From Homarus americanus (lineage: Eukaryota; Arthropoda; Malacostraca; Decapoda; Nephropidae), in contig NW_024738608.1 of assembly GCF_018991925.1 (NCBI RefSeq), positions 2,360,787 to 2,424,786 on the forward strand: a stretch of DNA of 64,000 nucleotides, written 5' to 3'. The first letter of the stretch is position 1; each line of letters begins with the position of its first letter. Positions 55,061 to 64,000 of this stretch are shown piece after piece. Both the position numbers and the translations under genes were made by a program. The notes beneath the pieces are model-generated. The model worked only from the letters and a program-made list of their open reading frames with translations, was not told where the DNA came from and did no database searches.

Positions 55061-55880
55061 AGTGAATTCTAGAAACCATTGCTTGTGCATTCTAATAATC
55101 GCTGACTGTGCAGTTTAGAAATAGCTAATCGTTTTCCATACAGTAGACTAGTGACTCCTCTATACACATTATAAAAACCAGTAAATATATAGTGTGCAAT
55201 GGATTCTACAAAATAGAGGCCTCCTCTTTATTTTGTCGAAACCATTGAATATACTCGGAGCGAATTTACTTTTATTTAGATTACATTGGCTGTGCATTTT
55301 AGAAACCAATGACTACATTATGATTTAGACCAGTGATTATACATTTTAAAAACCTAATCCATGCTCACCAGAAACCAATAACTATATAGTTTAGAAACCA
55401 AATATTGCAGTTATAAAAAAGACAATGACTATTTTACAAACTGGAGACAATGGTTCTAATGCGTCTTAGAAACCAGTGACTGTTTTAGACTGACAATATT
55501 TCAGAAAACGGTGATAATATTTAAAAATAACAAATGTTTTAGAAACCAATTACTACTTTAGAAACATGAATATTGCAGTCATTGAGTTTGAAACCAACAA
55601 TTGTATTTTGGAAAAAGTGACTAATTTTAGAAACCACGGATTATTTTACAAACAAATGATTATTGCGGAAAACATTTAGAAACCAACAACTGTATATTAG
55701 AAACCATTTGTTTTAGAAACCGACAAAAACCCAAAATATATTTTGTGTTTTATTGAGTATCTAGAAACTAGTGAGTTTAAAAATCAGTAGGCCTAACAGG
55801 ATTTAGCAGCTGGAGATAGTTTTCGAAACCAGTGAATAGTAGTTTAGAAACCATTGCTGCGCTTTGGAATCGTGACTATA
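55061..55880. repeat. Degenerate array of TTAGAAACCA-type units
   Basis: Words such as TTAGAAACCA or TTTAGAAACCAATGACTA recur irregularly every 20-40 bp, about 25 times. The shared TTAGAAA core suggests it is an older, decayed relative of the regular minisatellite that follows. Confidence 0.7.
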
Positions 55881-57530
55881 TTTTAGAAAAGCCGTTATTA
55901 ATCGAGTGATCTAAACACGTGTGATCTTGGTCATGTGATCTTAGAAAACGAGATCTTGACTGTGTGGTCTTAGAAAACACGTGTGATCTTGACTGTGATC
56001 TTAGAAAACACGTGTGATCTTGGTCATATGATCTTAGAAAACAGGTGTGACCTTGGCCATGTGATCTTAGAAAACACGCGGTCTTGGCCACGTGATCTTA
56101 GAAAACACGCGGTCTTGGCCATGTGATCTTAGAAAACATGTGGTCTTGGTCATGTGATCTTAGAAAACACGTGTGATCTTGGTCATGTGATCTTAGAAAA
56201 CACGTGTGATCTTGGCCATGTGATTTTAGAAAACACGCAGTCTTGGCCATGTGATCTTAGAAAACATGTGGTCTTAGCCATGTGATTTAAGAAAACACGT
56301 GTGATCTTGGCCATGTGATTTTAGAAAACACGCAGTCTTGGCCATGTGATCTTAGAAAACACGTGGTCTTGGCCATGTGATCTTAGAAAAAACGTGGTCT
56401 TGGCCATGTGATCTTAGAAAACATGTGGTCTTAGCCATGTGATTTAAGAAAACACGTGTGATCTTGACCATGTGATTTTAGAAAACACGCAGTCTTAGCC
56501 ATGTGATTTTAGAAAACACGTGTGATCTTGGCCATGTGATCTTAGAAAAAACGTGGTCTTGGCCATGTGATCTTAGGAAACACGTGATCTTGGCCATGTG
56601 ATTTTAGAAACACGTGTGATCTTGGCCATGTGATCTTAGAAAAAACGTGGTCTTGGCCATATGATCTTAGGAAACACGTGATCTCGGCTATGTGGTTTTA
56701 GAAAACACGTGTGATCTTGGCCGAGTGATCTTAAACACGTGGTCTGACCATGTGATCTTAAACACGTGGTTTTTGGCCATGTGATTTTAGAAAAACACGC
56801 GGTCTTGGCCACGTGATCTTAGAAAACACATGATCTTGGCCATGTGAGGCTTAGAAACACGTGGTCTTGGCCATGTGATCTTAGAAAACCGCGGTCTTGG
56901 CCATGTGATCTTAGAAAACACGTGGTTTATGCATGTGATTTTAAACCGTCGTCTGGCCATGTGATCTTAGAAAACATGGTTTTTGGCCATGTGATTTTAG
57001 AAAACACGCGGTCTTAGCCACGTGATCTTAAAACACGCGGTCTTAGCCATGTGAGCTTAGAAACACGTAGTCTTGGCCATGTGAGCTTAAAACACGTGGT
57101 TTTGGCCATGTGATTTTAGAAACACACTGATCTTGGCCACGTGATCTTAGAAAACATGTAGTCTGGCCACGTGATCTTAAACACGCCCGGTCTTGGCCGT
57201 GATTTTAGAAAACGCAGTCTTGGCCATGTGAGCTTAGAAAACACGTGGTCTTGGCCATGTGATCTTAGAAAACACGCGGTCTTGGCCACGTGATCTTAGA
57301 AAACACGCGGTCTCGGCCATGTGATCTTAGAAAACACGCGGTCTTGGTCATGTGAGCTTAGAAAACACGTGGTCTTGGCCACGTGATCTTAGAAAACACG
57401 CGGTCTTGGCCATGTGATCTTAGAAAACACGCGGTCTTGGCCACGTGAGCTTAGAAAGCACGTGGTCTTGGCCATGTGATCTTAGAAAACATGTGTGATC
57501 TTGACTGTGTGATCGTAGACATCTGGTTCT
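55881..57530. repeat. About 31-bp minisatellite, about 50 copies
   Basis: The unit is close to GTGATCTTAGAAAA, CACGTGGTCTTGGCCAT. Length varies from 26 to 33 bp with substitutions such as CACGCGG, CACGTGTGATC and CATGTGG. Nearly every unit has a CACGTG or CACGCG core. Open frames through it are artefacts. Confidence 0.93.
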
Positions 57531-57596
57531 GGAAGCCTCAAAACGAGAGAAAGGAGGAGAGATGAAGAGATACAGTAGACATACAAAGAGAAACAA

Positions 57597-57597
<1 letters not shown>

Positions 57598-57650
<53 letters not shown>

Positions 57651-58135
57651 TGTGTAAGCAGGAAGTGAGTTAGCCATGTTTGGACCACAACCTTAAACAC
57701 ACATTCTTGAGGATGGAGAGAGGGAGAGTAAGGGTGAAAAGGGAGAGAGTCGAAGAGAGAGGGAGAGTGTGAGAGAGGGCGAAGAGGAAGGGAGAGTGGG
57801 AGAGAATTCGGGAGAAGAAGGGAGGGCGACAGAGAGAAAGAGAGCAACGAGGAAGCAAGAAAAAGAGGGGAAGAGATGTAGAGAAAGTAAGAGAAAGAGG
57901 GCGAAGAGAAAGAAAAAATAGGGATGATTGGCATAAGAGAGGAATGACAAGGAAAGAGAGAGTGAGAAAGAACAAGAATGAAGAGAGAGAGAGGGGGGGG
58001 GGCGAACGTAAACAGGAAGAGATAATGAAAAGTGAGAGTGGAGGAGAGAGAGAAAATGGTAAGAGGGAGAAAAGAAGAATGTAAACAGGAAGGGAGTGAG
58101 AGAGGAGGAGGAGGAGGAGGCGGGAACGTGAGGGT
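57598..58135. repeat. (GA)n and purine-rich tract
   Basis: A pure (GA)n run at about 57598-57648, then about 420 bp of almost uninterrupted plus-strand purines (GAGAGGGAGAG-type). The long minus-strand frame here (Ser/Leu/Pro-rich) is a by-product. Confidence 0.88.
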
Positions 58136-58137
58136 AG

Positions 58138-58399
58138 AAGGATAAGGTTCTCTCTCTTTCACCTGGAAGGATAAGGTTCTCTCTCTCTCACCTGGAAGGA
58201 TAAGGTTCTCTCTCTCTCACCTGGAAGGATAAGGTCCTCTCTCTCTCACCTGGAAGGATAAGGTTCTCTCTCTCTCACCTGGAAGGATAAGGTTCTCTCT
58301 CTCTCACCTGGAAGGATAAGGTTCTCTCTCTCTCACCTGGAAGGATAAGGTTCTCTCTCTCACCTGGAAGGATAAGGTTCTCTCTCTCTCACCTGGAAG
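58138..58399. repeat. About 29-bp minisatellite, nine copies
   Basis: The unit is AAGGATAAGGTTCTCTCTC plus TCTCACCTGG, very regular, with one C-for-T variant and small (CT) length changes. Confidence 0.95.
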
Positions 58400-58409
58400 T
58401 TATTTGTAA

Positions 58410-58880
58410 ATATAAGAACCTTTTTTTACAACTACTAGATGTTGTTTTTACAGCTACATGATTTTTTTTACGGCTAAATGGTTTTGTTTACAGTTACAGC
58501 CACATCAAGTTGTTTACAGCAACAGGAAGTTGTTTTAATCGTAAAATTTATACAATAAGTTTTATATTACAATTTACAATTGTATAGTCCTTCATATTTA
58601 CGAGTTTATTCTTTTACATTTGCAATTTGTATACTAGTTTCTTACCCTTCATATTTAAAAGTTTATTGTCTCACATTTACTATTTTATACCTTCAAATTT
58701 ACAAGTTATATTTACACGTTAAATTTACAAGTTTATCAAACGTCGTCATATTTACAAGGTTCCTTCATTTAAATTTACAAGTCAATATCACAAACAATCT
58801 ACAAGTTTACCCTCTTATGTTTACAAATTTCCTTACACTGAGCATCCCCGTCACATTTACATATTTACACACGTGTCAAG
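58410..58880. repeat. Degenerate TTTACAAGTTTAT-type array
   Basis: TTTACA followed by GTT-rich or ATTTACAAGTTTAT words recurs every 20-30 bp. Too diverged for a clean consensus. Confidence 0.6.
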
Positions 58881-58914
58881 GCGCAAACTCACCTCATTTT
58901 AAATATATGACATA

Positions 58915-59250
58915 ACACAAACGCTGACCTTTGTGACGGTGAGACGGGAATATGACCTTTATGTGACGGTAAGACGGTTATATGACCTTTATGTGACGGT
59001 GAGACGGGAATATGACATTTGTGTGACGATGAGACGGGAATATGACATTTGTGTGACGGTAACGCGGGAATGTGACCTTTATGTGATGGTAAGAGCAATA
59101 ATATAACAAAGAGTGACGCTAACATGACCTTTGCGTGACGGTGAGACGGTAATATGACCCTTACGTGACGGTAAGGCGATAAACTGACCCTTGTGTGACG
59201 GTAAAGGCGCCAATCTATCCAAAAGTTACGAGAATACGAACTTTGTGTGA
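58915..59250. repeat. About 29-bp minisatellite, about 11 copies
   Basis: Unit TGTGACGGTGAGACGGGAAT plus ATGACCTTT, with variants (GGTAAGACGG, ATGACATTT) and decay at the right. Confidence 0.88.
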
Positions 59251-59382
59251 CGGGTGAGGGTTACGCCGTCACGTCCACTGAGAAATCGCTCTGTTTTTTC
59301 CTGTCTTGAAGTGAAAGTAAATGATAAGTTTAATGTCACTCGGATGACTCCCAGGAACTGAACCCGAACGTTCACTTGTGTG

Positions 59383-59414
59383 TGTGTGCGCGCGCGCTGC
59401 GTCCATGTATGTCC

Positions 59415-59475
<61 letters not shown>

Positions 59476-59515
59476 GTGCCTCCATGTCTGTCCTTGTGTG
59501 TGTATGTGTGTGTAC
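59383..59515. repeat. (TG)n microsatellite
   Basis: About 60 bp of pure TG at 59415-59473 within a longer TG-rich stretch. Confidence 0.95.
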
Positions 59516-59724
59516 AGTTACGGTCAAAACTCCCTGGACAATCAAGAGATAGTATTTATTGTCGGTTGTATCCTCTTCATTTTATTTACATTATGGCTTA
59601 TGTTTTGTTCTTGTGTTATCCTCTTTACTTCACTTGTATAATGATAAGCAGAGATAGTTATAATAAGTAAATCAGATATACAGTACAAGTCACAGTGACA
59701 TGCTAATGTTATCCAGATTACATA

Positions 59725-60687
59725 AGAACATAAGAAAATAAGGAGTCTGCAATACGGTTGGCCTGTGCATGGCAGCTCCTGTTGAGAGTTCCCACCACTC
59801 TCTATCATCCATGAATCTATCTAGTCTCCTTTTAAAACTTTCCAGCGTTCCAGCAATTTAATATAAGAACATAAGAGCATAAGAATGGAGGAAACTGCAG
59901 CGGGCCTATTGGCCCATACTGGGCAGTCCCATTTACACCCAACCCCTATTGCTCATATAAGCATCCAACCTATGTTTGAAGCTACCCAGCGTATTCGAGT
60001 TAATGGTGATATTTGGTAACTTGTTCCATTCATCCACTAGCAATTTCGCCCCTAAATCTAAATTTGTCTAATTTAAAACCATTGTTACGAGTTCGCTCCT
60101 GGTTGGATAGTTTGAGTACCTTTGTAATGTCCCCTTTGTTTAGCCCTGACTGCCATTTATACACCTCTATCATGTCGCCCCTCGCTTCACGTCTCTCGAG
60201 GGAGTGCAAATTGAGATGCTTTAACCTGTCTCTGTACTCAAGGTTCCCAATGCCTGGGATTAGTCTTGTCATTCTCCTCTGGATTCTTTCCAAGGATTCT
60301 ATATCCATTCTGTAATACGTGCGACCAGAACTGCACTGAGTAACCCAGGTGAGGTCTCATGCGCAAGATATAATCTTAAGATGACCTCGCTAGTCTTGTA
60401 ACTAACACCTTTGTATGAACCCAAGTACTTTATTAGCCTTGTTATGAGCAAAAACACATTGTTTACTTGGCTAAGATTCCTACTTATCATTACTCCTAAA
60501 TTTCTCGCGGTCGGATTTCTCAATGGCATCGTTGTTCATCTGGTAACTGGTTTCCCTTGCTTACGCCTCCTATACTGAGTACTTTTACATTTGTCCACAT
60601 TGAATTTCATCTGCCATTTTTCAGACCATTCGAAAATTTTTTAGATCTTCCTGTAGTTTTGCTGAGTCCTCGCCAGATTTAATTACA
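59725..60687 (-). mobile_element. CR1-like LINE 3' end (two fragments)
   Basis: A short 3' fragment (59725-59860) ends in CATAAGAACATAAGAAAATA, followed by a longer one (59860-60687) starting AACATAAGAGCATAAGAATG. The latter encodes LERIQRRMTRLIPGIGNLEY, HLNLHSLERREARGDMIEVY and SNQERTRNNGFKLDKFRFRG on the minus strand. It keeps the unoccupied site CATTTATACACC corresponding to the MITE insertion at 19211. It resumes at 62872 after the plus-strand LINE. Confidence 0.85.
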
Positions 60688-62871
60688 CGTTCCCGGATTT
60701 TAGGAAGGTTACGTGGCTTAAGGAGAGACCTGCGGGATAACTTTATGGTCAAAAGATTAATCCCCACCTCCGAAACTTTAAGTCAACTTATGAATGTGAT
60801 AACCTTTAATTTAATTTGAAGGGTGCTACTTATGAACAATTTATTGCTAGCAATCAATAATGCCCAAAAATAAACACATATCCCCAAAAGAAAATCAGAT
60901 CGATACGGAACCAACCAAAATGGATGAATAATAGACTTTCAGATCTTCTAGGAAAAAGAAAGGAGTATATAGAAAAGTTAAGAAAGGCGAAAAATCACTT
61001 TTACTTGGTTACTAACAGAACTCAACAAGACAGGTAAAAACAGAAACAGGAAAGCAAAGAGAAATTATGAACTGTAACGAAAGCAAACTTAATCGAAAAA
61101 ATAACCCCAAAGCTTTTTATCAACTGTATAAATCAAAAGGTTAGAGATACAATAGGTCCCCTTAAACCAATATAGGAAATGACTGATGATGAGTTAGGAA
61201 ATAGTAGCACGCAATAGTCATTAGCCCAGATTCTCACAAATGAAAACTTAGCACAGTTTCAGTTCATAAGGTATATAACGACAGTAGAAAGTGTTGATGA
61301 ATATTACTAGTAACGATGTTAAAGTAATTAACAAACTGGCTCTCATAAATCGCCTGGTCCAGACGAGGTATAAGTAGACGGTTAAAAGAATGTAGAGATG
61401 AGTTGGTAATCCATTAGCAGTTTTTGGCTGCATTAAGTCATTAGAATCGCCTAGTGCCAGAAGCTTGGAAACTTGCAAATGTAGTTCCGATTTTCAAAAA
61501 GGGTGATAAATCAATAGCATCAAATTACCGTCCCATTAGTCTTCACGTCAACTTCGCAAGTTGCTAGAGTCAATTATTGCTACAAAAATCAGAAGCCACC
61601 TTGAAACATTCAACTTAATTCATTCTTCTAGCACGGGTTCACCCAGGACGCCCTTGTCTCTACAAATTTGCTTTAGCTTTTTCTCAGAAGTAAATGAAGG
61701 GTAGATAATGATAAGTCATATGATATAATTTATTTAGATTTCAGTAAAGCATCGATGCAGAGTCCTCATGAGAGATTGATATGGAAGGTAGAAGCACATG
61801 GAATAGTATCTTCTGCATAAAATGGATTAGGTCATGGTTAACTGGTAGGAAACAAAGAGTCAGCATAAATGGATTAAAAGCCAGACTGGGGTGTGGTCAA
61901 AAGCGAGTTCCCAGGGATCTGTATTAGGCCTCTGCTGTTTGTTATATTCATTAATGATCTTGATTTAGGCATAACTAGTAGGATTAGTGAATTTGCAGAG
62001 ATGATACCAAAATGGGAGAGGATAACTAGACAGTGACTTTGAACACCTTCAAGAGATTCTAGATACCTTACATGAGTGTCAGTAGACTGGCAATGAATTT
62101 TTAATACTGATAAATGCAAGGTACTACAGATAGGAAATATTTGTAAATTGCCAAACGTTAAGTATAAACTAGGTAACACGGAAATAGAAAACTCAGTTTG
62201 TGAAAAAGATCTAGGTGTATTTGTTAGCAACGACTTGAAACCTAGAAAACAATGTATTAGCGTTCGCAAATAAGGCAAACAGATTCTTGTTCATATCTAG
62301 GTCTGTGAGTAACAGAATCAAGGACGTTATCTTGAACTTTACTAGCATTAGTGAGGCTCACATGGATTATATGTTCAGTTCTGGTGTCCTTATTATAGAA
62401 TGGACATAGATTCTTGAGAGAGTACAAAGAAGAATGACAAAATGATCCATAATATTAGAAACCTTCATATGAAGAAAGCACTGAAAAGCTTAGGCTTACA
62501 TTCATTAGAGAGGCGTAGAGTTAGGGGAGATATGATAGAGGTGTACAAATGGGTAAGTGGGATTAACAAGGGTAAAATGGAAGATGTTCTGAAGCTCAGT
62601 AATAACGAAATAACTAGAACAAATGGCTTTAAATTAGATAAATTCCGATTCAAAAAGGATATAGGCAAGCACTGGTTTGGTAATAGGGTTGTGGATATGT
62701 GGAATAGGCTACCGAGTGCTATAGTAGGATCGGGGACGCTAGGGAGCTTCAAGACGAAGTTGGATAGGCACATGGAAGTGTTGGGATGGGTGTGAAAGGG
62801 ATCTGCCCTGTATGGGCCAGTCGGCCTCCTGCAGTATCCCACTTTCTTATGTTCTTATGTTCTTATGTATT
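60688..62871 (+). mobile_element. CR1-like LINE inserted head-on in another CR1
   Basis: A degenerate plus-strand copy: RT blocks near 61340-61960 with many stops, then an open C-terminus (62442-62795) with LKSLGLHSLERRRVRGDMIE, TRTNGFKLDKFRFKKDIGKH and a terminal HMEVLGWV. It ends CACTTTCTTATGTTCTTATG, an 8-bp TTCTTATG tail as in CR1 elements. Its subfamily differs from the flanking minus-strand copy. Confidence 0.85.
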
Positions 62872-63282
62872 TTAGTGTCATCAGCAAATTTACTTATGTT
62901 GCTGTCTATGCCGATATCTATGTCGTTTATGTATATAATAAATAATAATGGTCCAAGTACTGAGCCCTGGGAAACTCCACTAGTGCCGTTGCTCCAACGG
63001 GATTTAGTGCTGTTAATGCTCACTCGCTGTTTTCTGTCCTGTAACCACGCCCTAATCCATTTTAGAATATTACCTTTAATGCCATGTGCTTCTACCTTTC
63101 TTATATGTCTTTCGTGGTGGACTCTGTCGAAAGCTTTGCTAAAGTCGAGATATACCACATCATAATTCTGCCCGTCGTCCACCGATTCGAAAACTGATGA
63201 AAAGAATGTTAATAGATTAGTTAGACATGAACGCCCACTTGTGAAGCCATGCTGGGAATCATTGATCAATTTGTGCAACTAC
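62872..63282 (-). mobile_element. CR1-like LINE, RT core (continuation of 59860-60687)
   Basis: Minus frame, 143 codons open: LINDSQHGFTSGRSCLTNLL, YDVVYLDFSKAFDRVHHERH, GVSQGSVLGPLLFIIYINDI, SNISKFADDTKIHKN. It includes the FADD active site. It joins the sequence left of the plus-strand LINE: the RT reads across if 60688-62871 is removed. Confidence 0.9.
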
Positions 63283-64000
63283 AAAGTTGCTAAGCTTGTG
63301 TTCGAGGAATTTAGGCCCACAGCTGGACACACGCGTATGTAAACAACACACATACAGTATATATTTATACGTACCTGTACATATATAAATAAATATATCC
63401 ATGAATATGTATGTTCATATAAACATCCCACACACTCAACACACATTGGAGAGCCATACATACAGTACATATATACTTGGACACCGAAGGGTCAAGACGT
63501 ACCTGGCGCTCCTCTGGGAGCAGCCAGGACAACTGTTATGTTGGCCCATACCAACTCCCCCCCCTGAACCCTCCTCCCCACCGGAATATCAACAAGTTCT
63601 CGCCAGAAGTTACTATTTCGTTTAGGAAAGGAATGGAACCAGTGTAGAATAGTGCTTAAGTCAGTGAAAAACAACTCAACAGTAACAGCTGAGTCGTACC
63701 CAAGTTAACCTTCACACAGTGAAGTCCCAGGTACCCAATGATAACATACGAATGAGTGTAGGACAAAAGCCCCCGAGGACAAAGGCCCCCCTAGGACAAA
63801 AGTCGCACAGGAGAAATAATAAGAAATTTTAAAATAATTATTTCATTTTTTACAGTTTATGAACACTTCTCTAACCTAACCTAACCTAACCATCGGGAAT
63901 TCTGTTATAGTTATAAAGAAGTACACAAGGAATGTTTATTAAATCTGCATTGACGAATATTTTGTCTATTGGAGTAATTACTCCCCTGACATTCAATGAC
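63283..64000. other. Unassigned sequence
   Basis: No gene or element recognised, apart from a short CCTAA repeat at 63873-63890. Confidence 0.35.
63873..63890. repeat. Interstitial (CCTAA)n
   Basis: Four units of AACCT/CCTAA, the arthropod telomere motif. Similar pairs occur at 29650-29720 inside the Tigger 3' region. Confidence 0.75.

Noticed and set aside
55881..57530. CRISPR-like array
   Set aside because: Units are contiguous and entirely repetitive with no unique spacers, in a eukaryotic genome. It is a minisatellite.
57482..58162. 226-codon minus-strand ORF
   Set aside because: It reads through a purine-rich tract and gives only Ser/Leu/Pro-rich low-complexity sequence. No start context or homology.

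Overview
The window looks like a piece of a large, repeat-packed arthropod genome, most likely a decapod or other malacostracan crustacean. This is inferred from intron-containing genes, CCTAA (arthropod telomere-type) interstitial repeats, a decapod-style tRNA-derived SINE, very long microsatellites and the mix of pogo/Tigger, hAT, CR1 and LTR elements. There is no bacterial-style gene organisation. A run of 100 Ns (22858-22957) joins two contigs, 1-22857 and 22958-64000.

Host genes are few. Four exons together encode a complete 121-residue EMC5/MMGT1 protein (ER membrane complex subunit 5). Exons 1 and 2 lie on the minus strand of the right contig (37330-37408, 23605-23657). Exons 3 and 4 lie on the plus strand of the left contig (10619-10722, 13812-13941). 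Splice phases match at every junction, so the left contig is very probably placed in the wrong orientation. An intronless 108-codon ORF (8595-8921) resembles GTP cyclohydrolase I feedback regulatory protein; after correcting the orientation it would sit inside EMC5 intron 2.

The most interesting mobile element is a 3,558-bp DNA transposon (15301-18858). It has matching AGGGGGCAG/CTGCCCCCT ends, a perfect 10-bp target duplication, a spliced 5' leader and one uninterrupted 798-residue ORF. That ORF carries a Cys-rich N-terminus and a DDE-like core with a C-x-x-H motif. I do not recognise a named superfamily for it.

Layout. 1-14 kb: pogo/Tigger-type MITEs of several families, a palindromic Tc1 fragment, the GFRP-like gene and EMC5 exons 3-4. 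15.3-18.9 kb: the intact transposon. 18.9-22.9 kb: a degenerate CR1-like LINE with nested DNA elements and an LTR element, ending at the gap. 23-31 kb: EMC5 exon 2, more MITEs and a nearly intact Tigger with one stop codon. 31.7-34.6 kb: three elements in a nested stack. 35-39 kb: a hAT remnant, EMC5 exon 1 and two inverted LINE fragments with a solo LTR. 41.4-43.9 kb: a hAT MITE with perfect target duplication and a small young LTR retrotransposon. 45.1-52.2 kb: a SINE and three copies of a restriction-like-endonuclease retrotransposon, all inserted in (ACT)n microsatellite, one split by a hAT element. 52.8-59.5 kb: a chain of microsatellites and minisatellites. 59.7-63.3 kb: a CR1 copy inserted head-on into another CR1 copy.

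Element ends were called by eye from terminal repeats and target duplications. Family names rest on recognised protein motifs, not on database searches.
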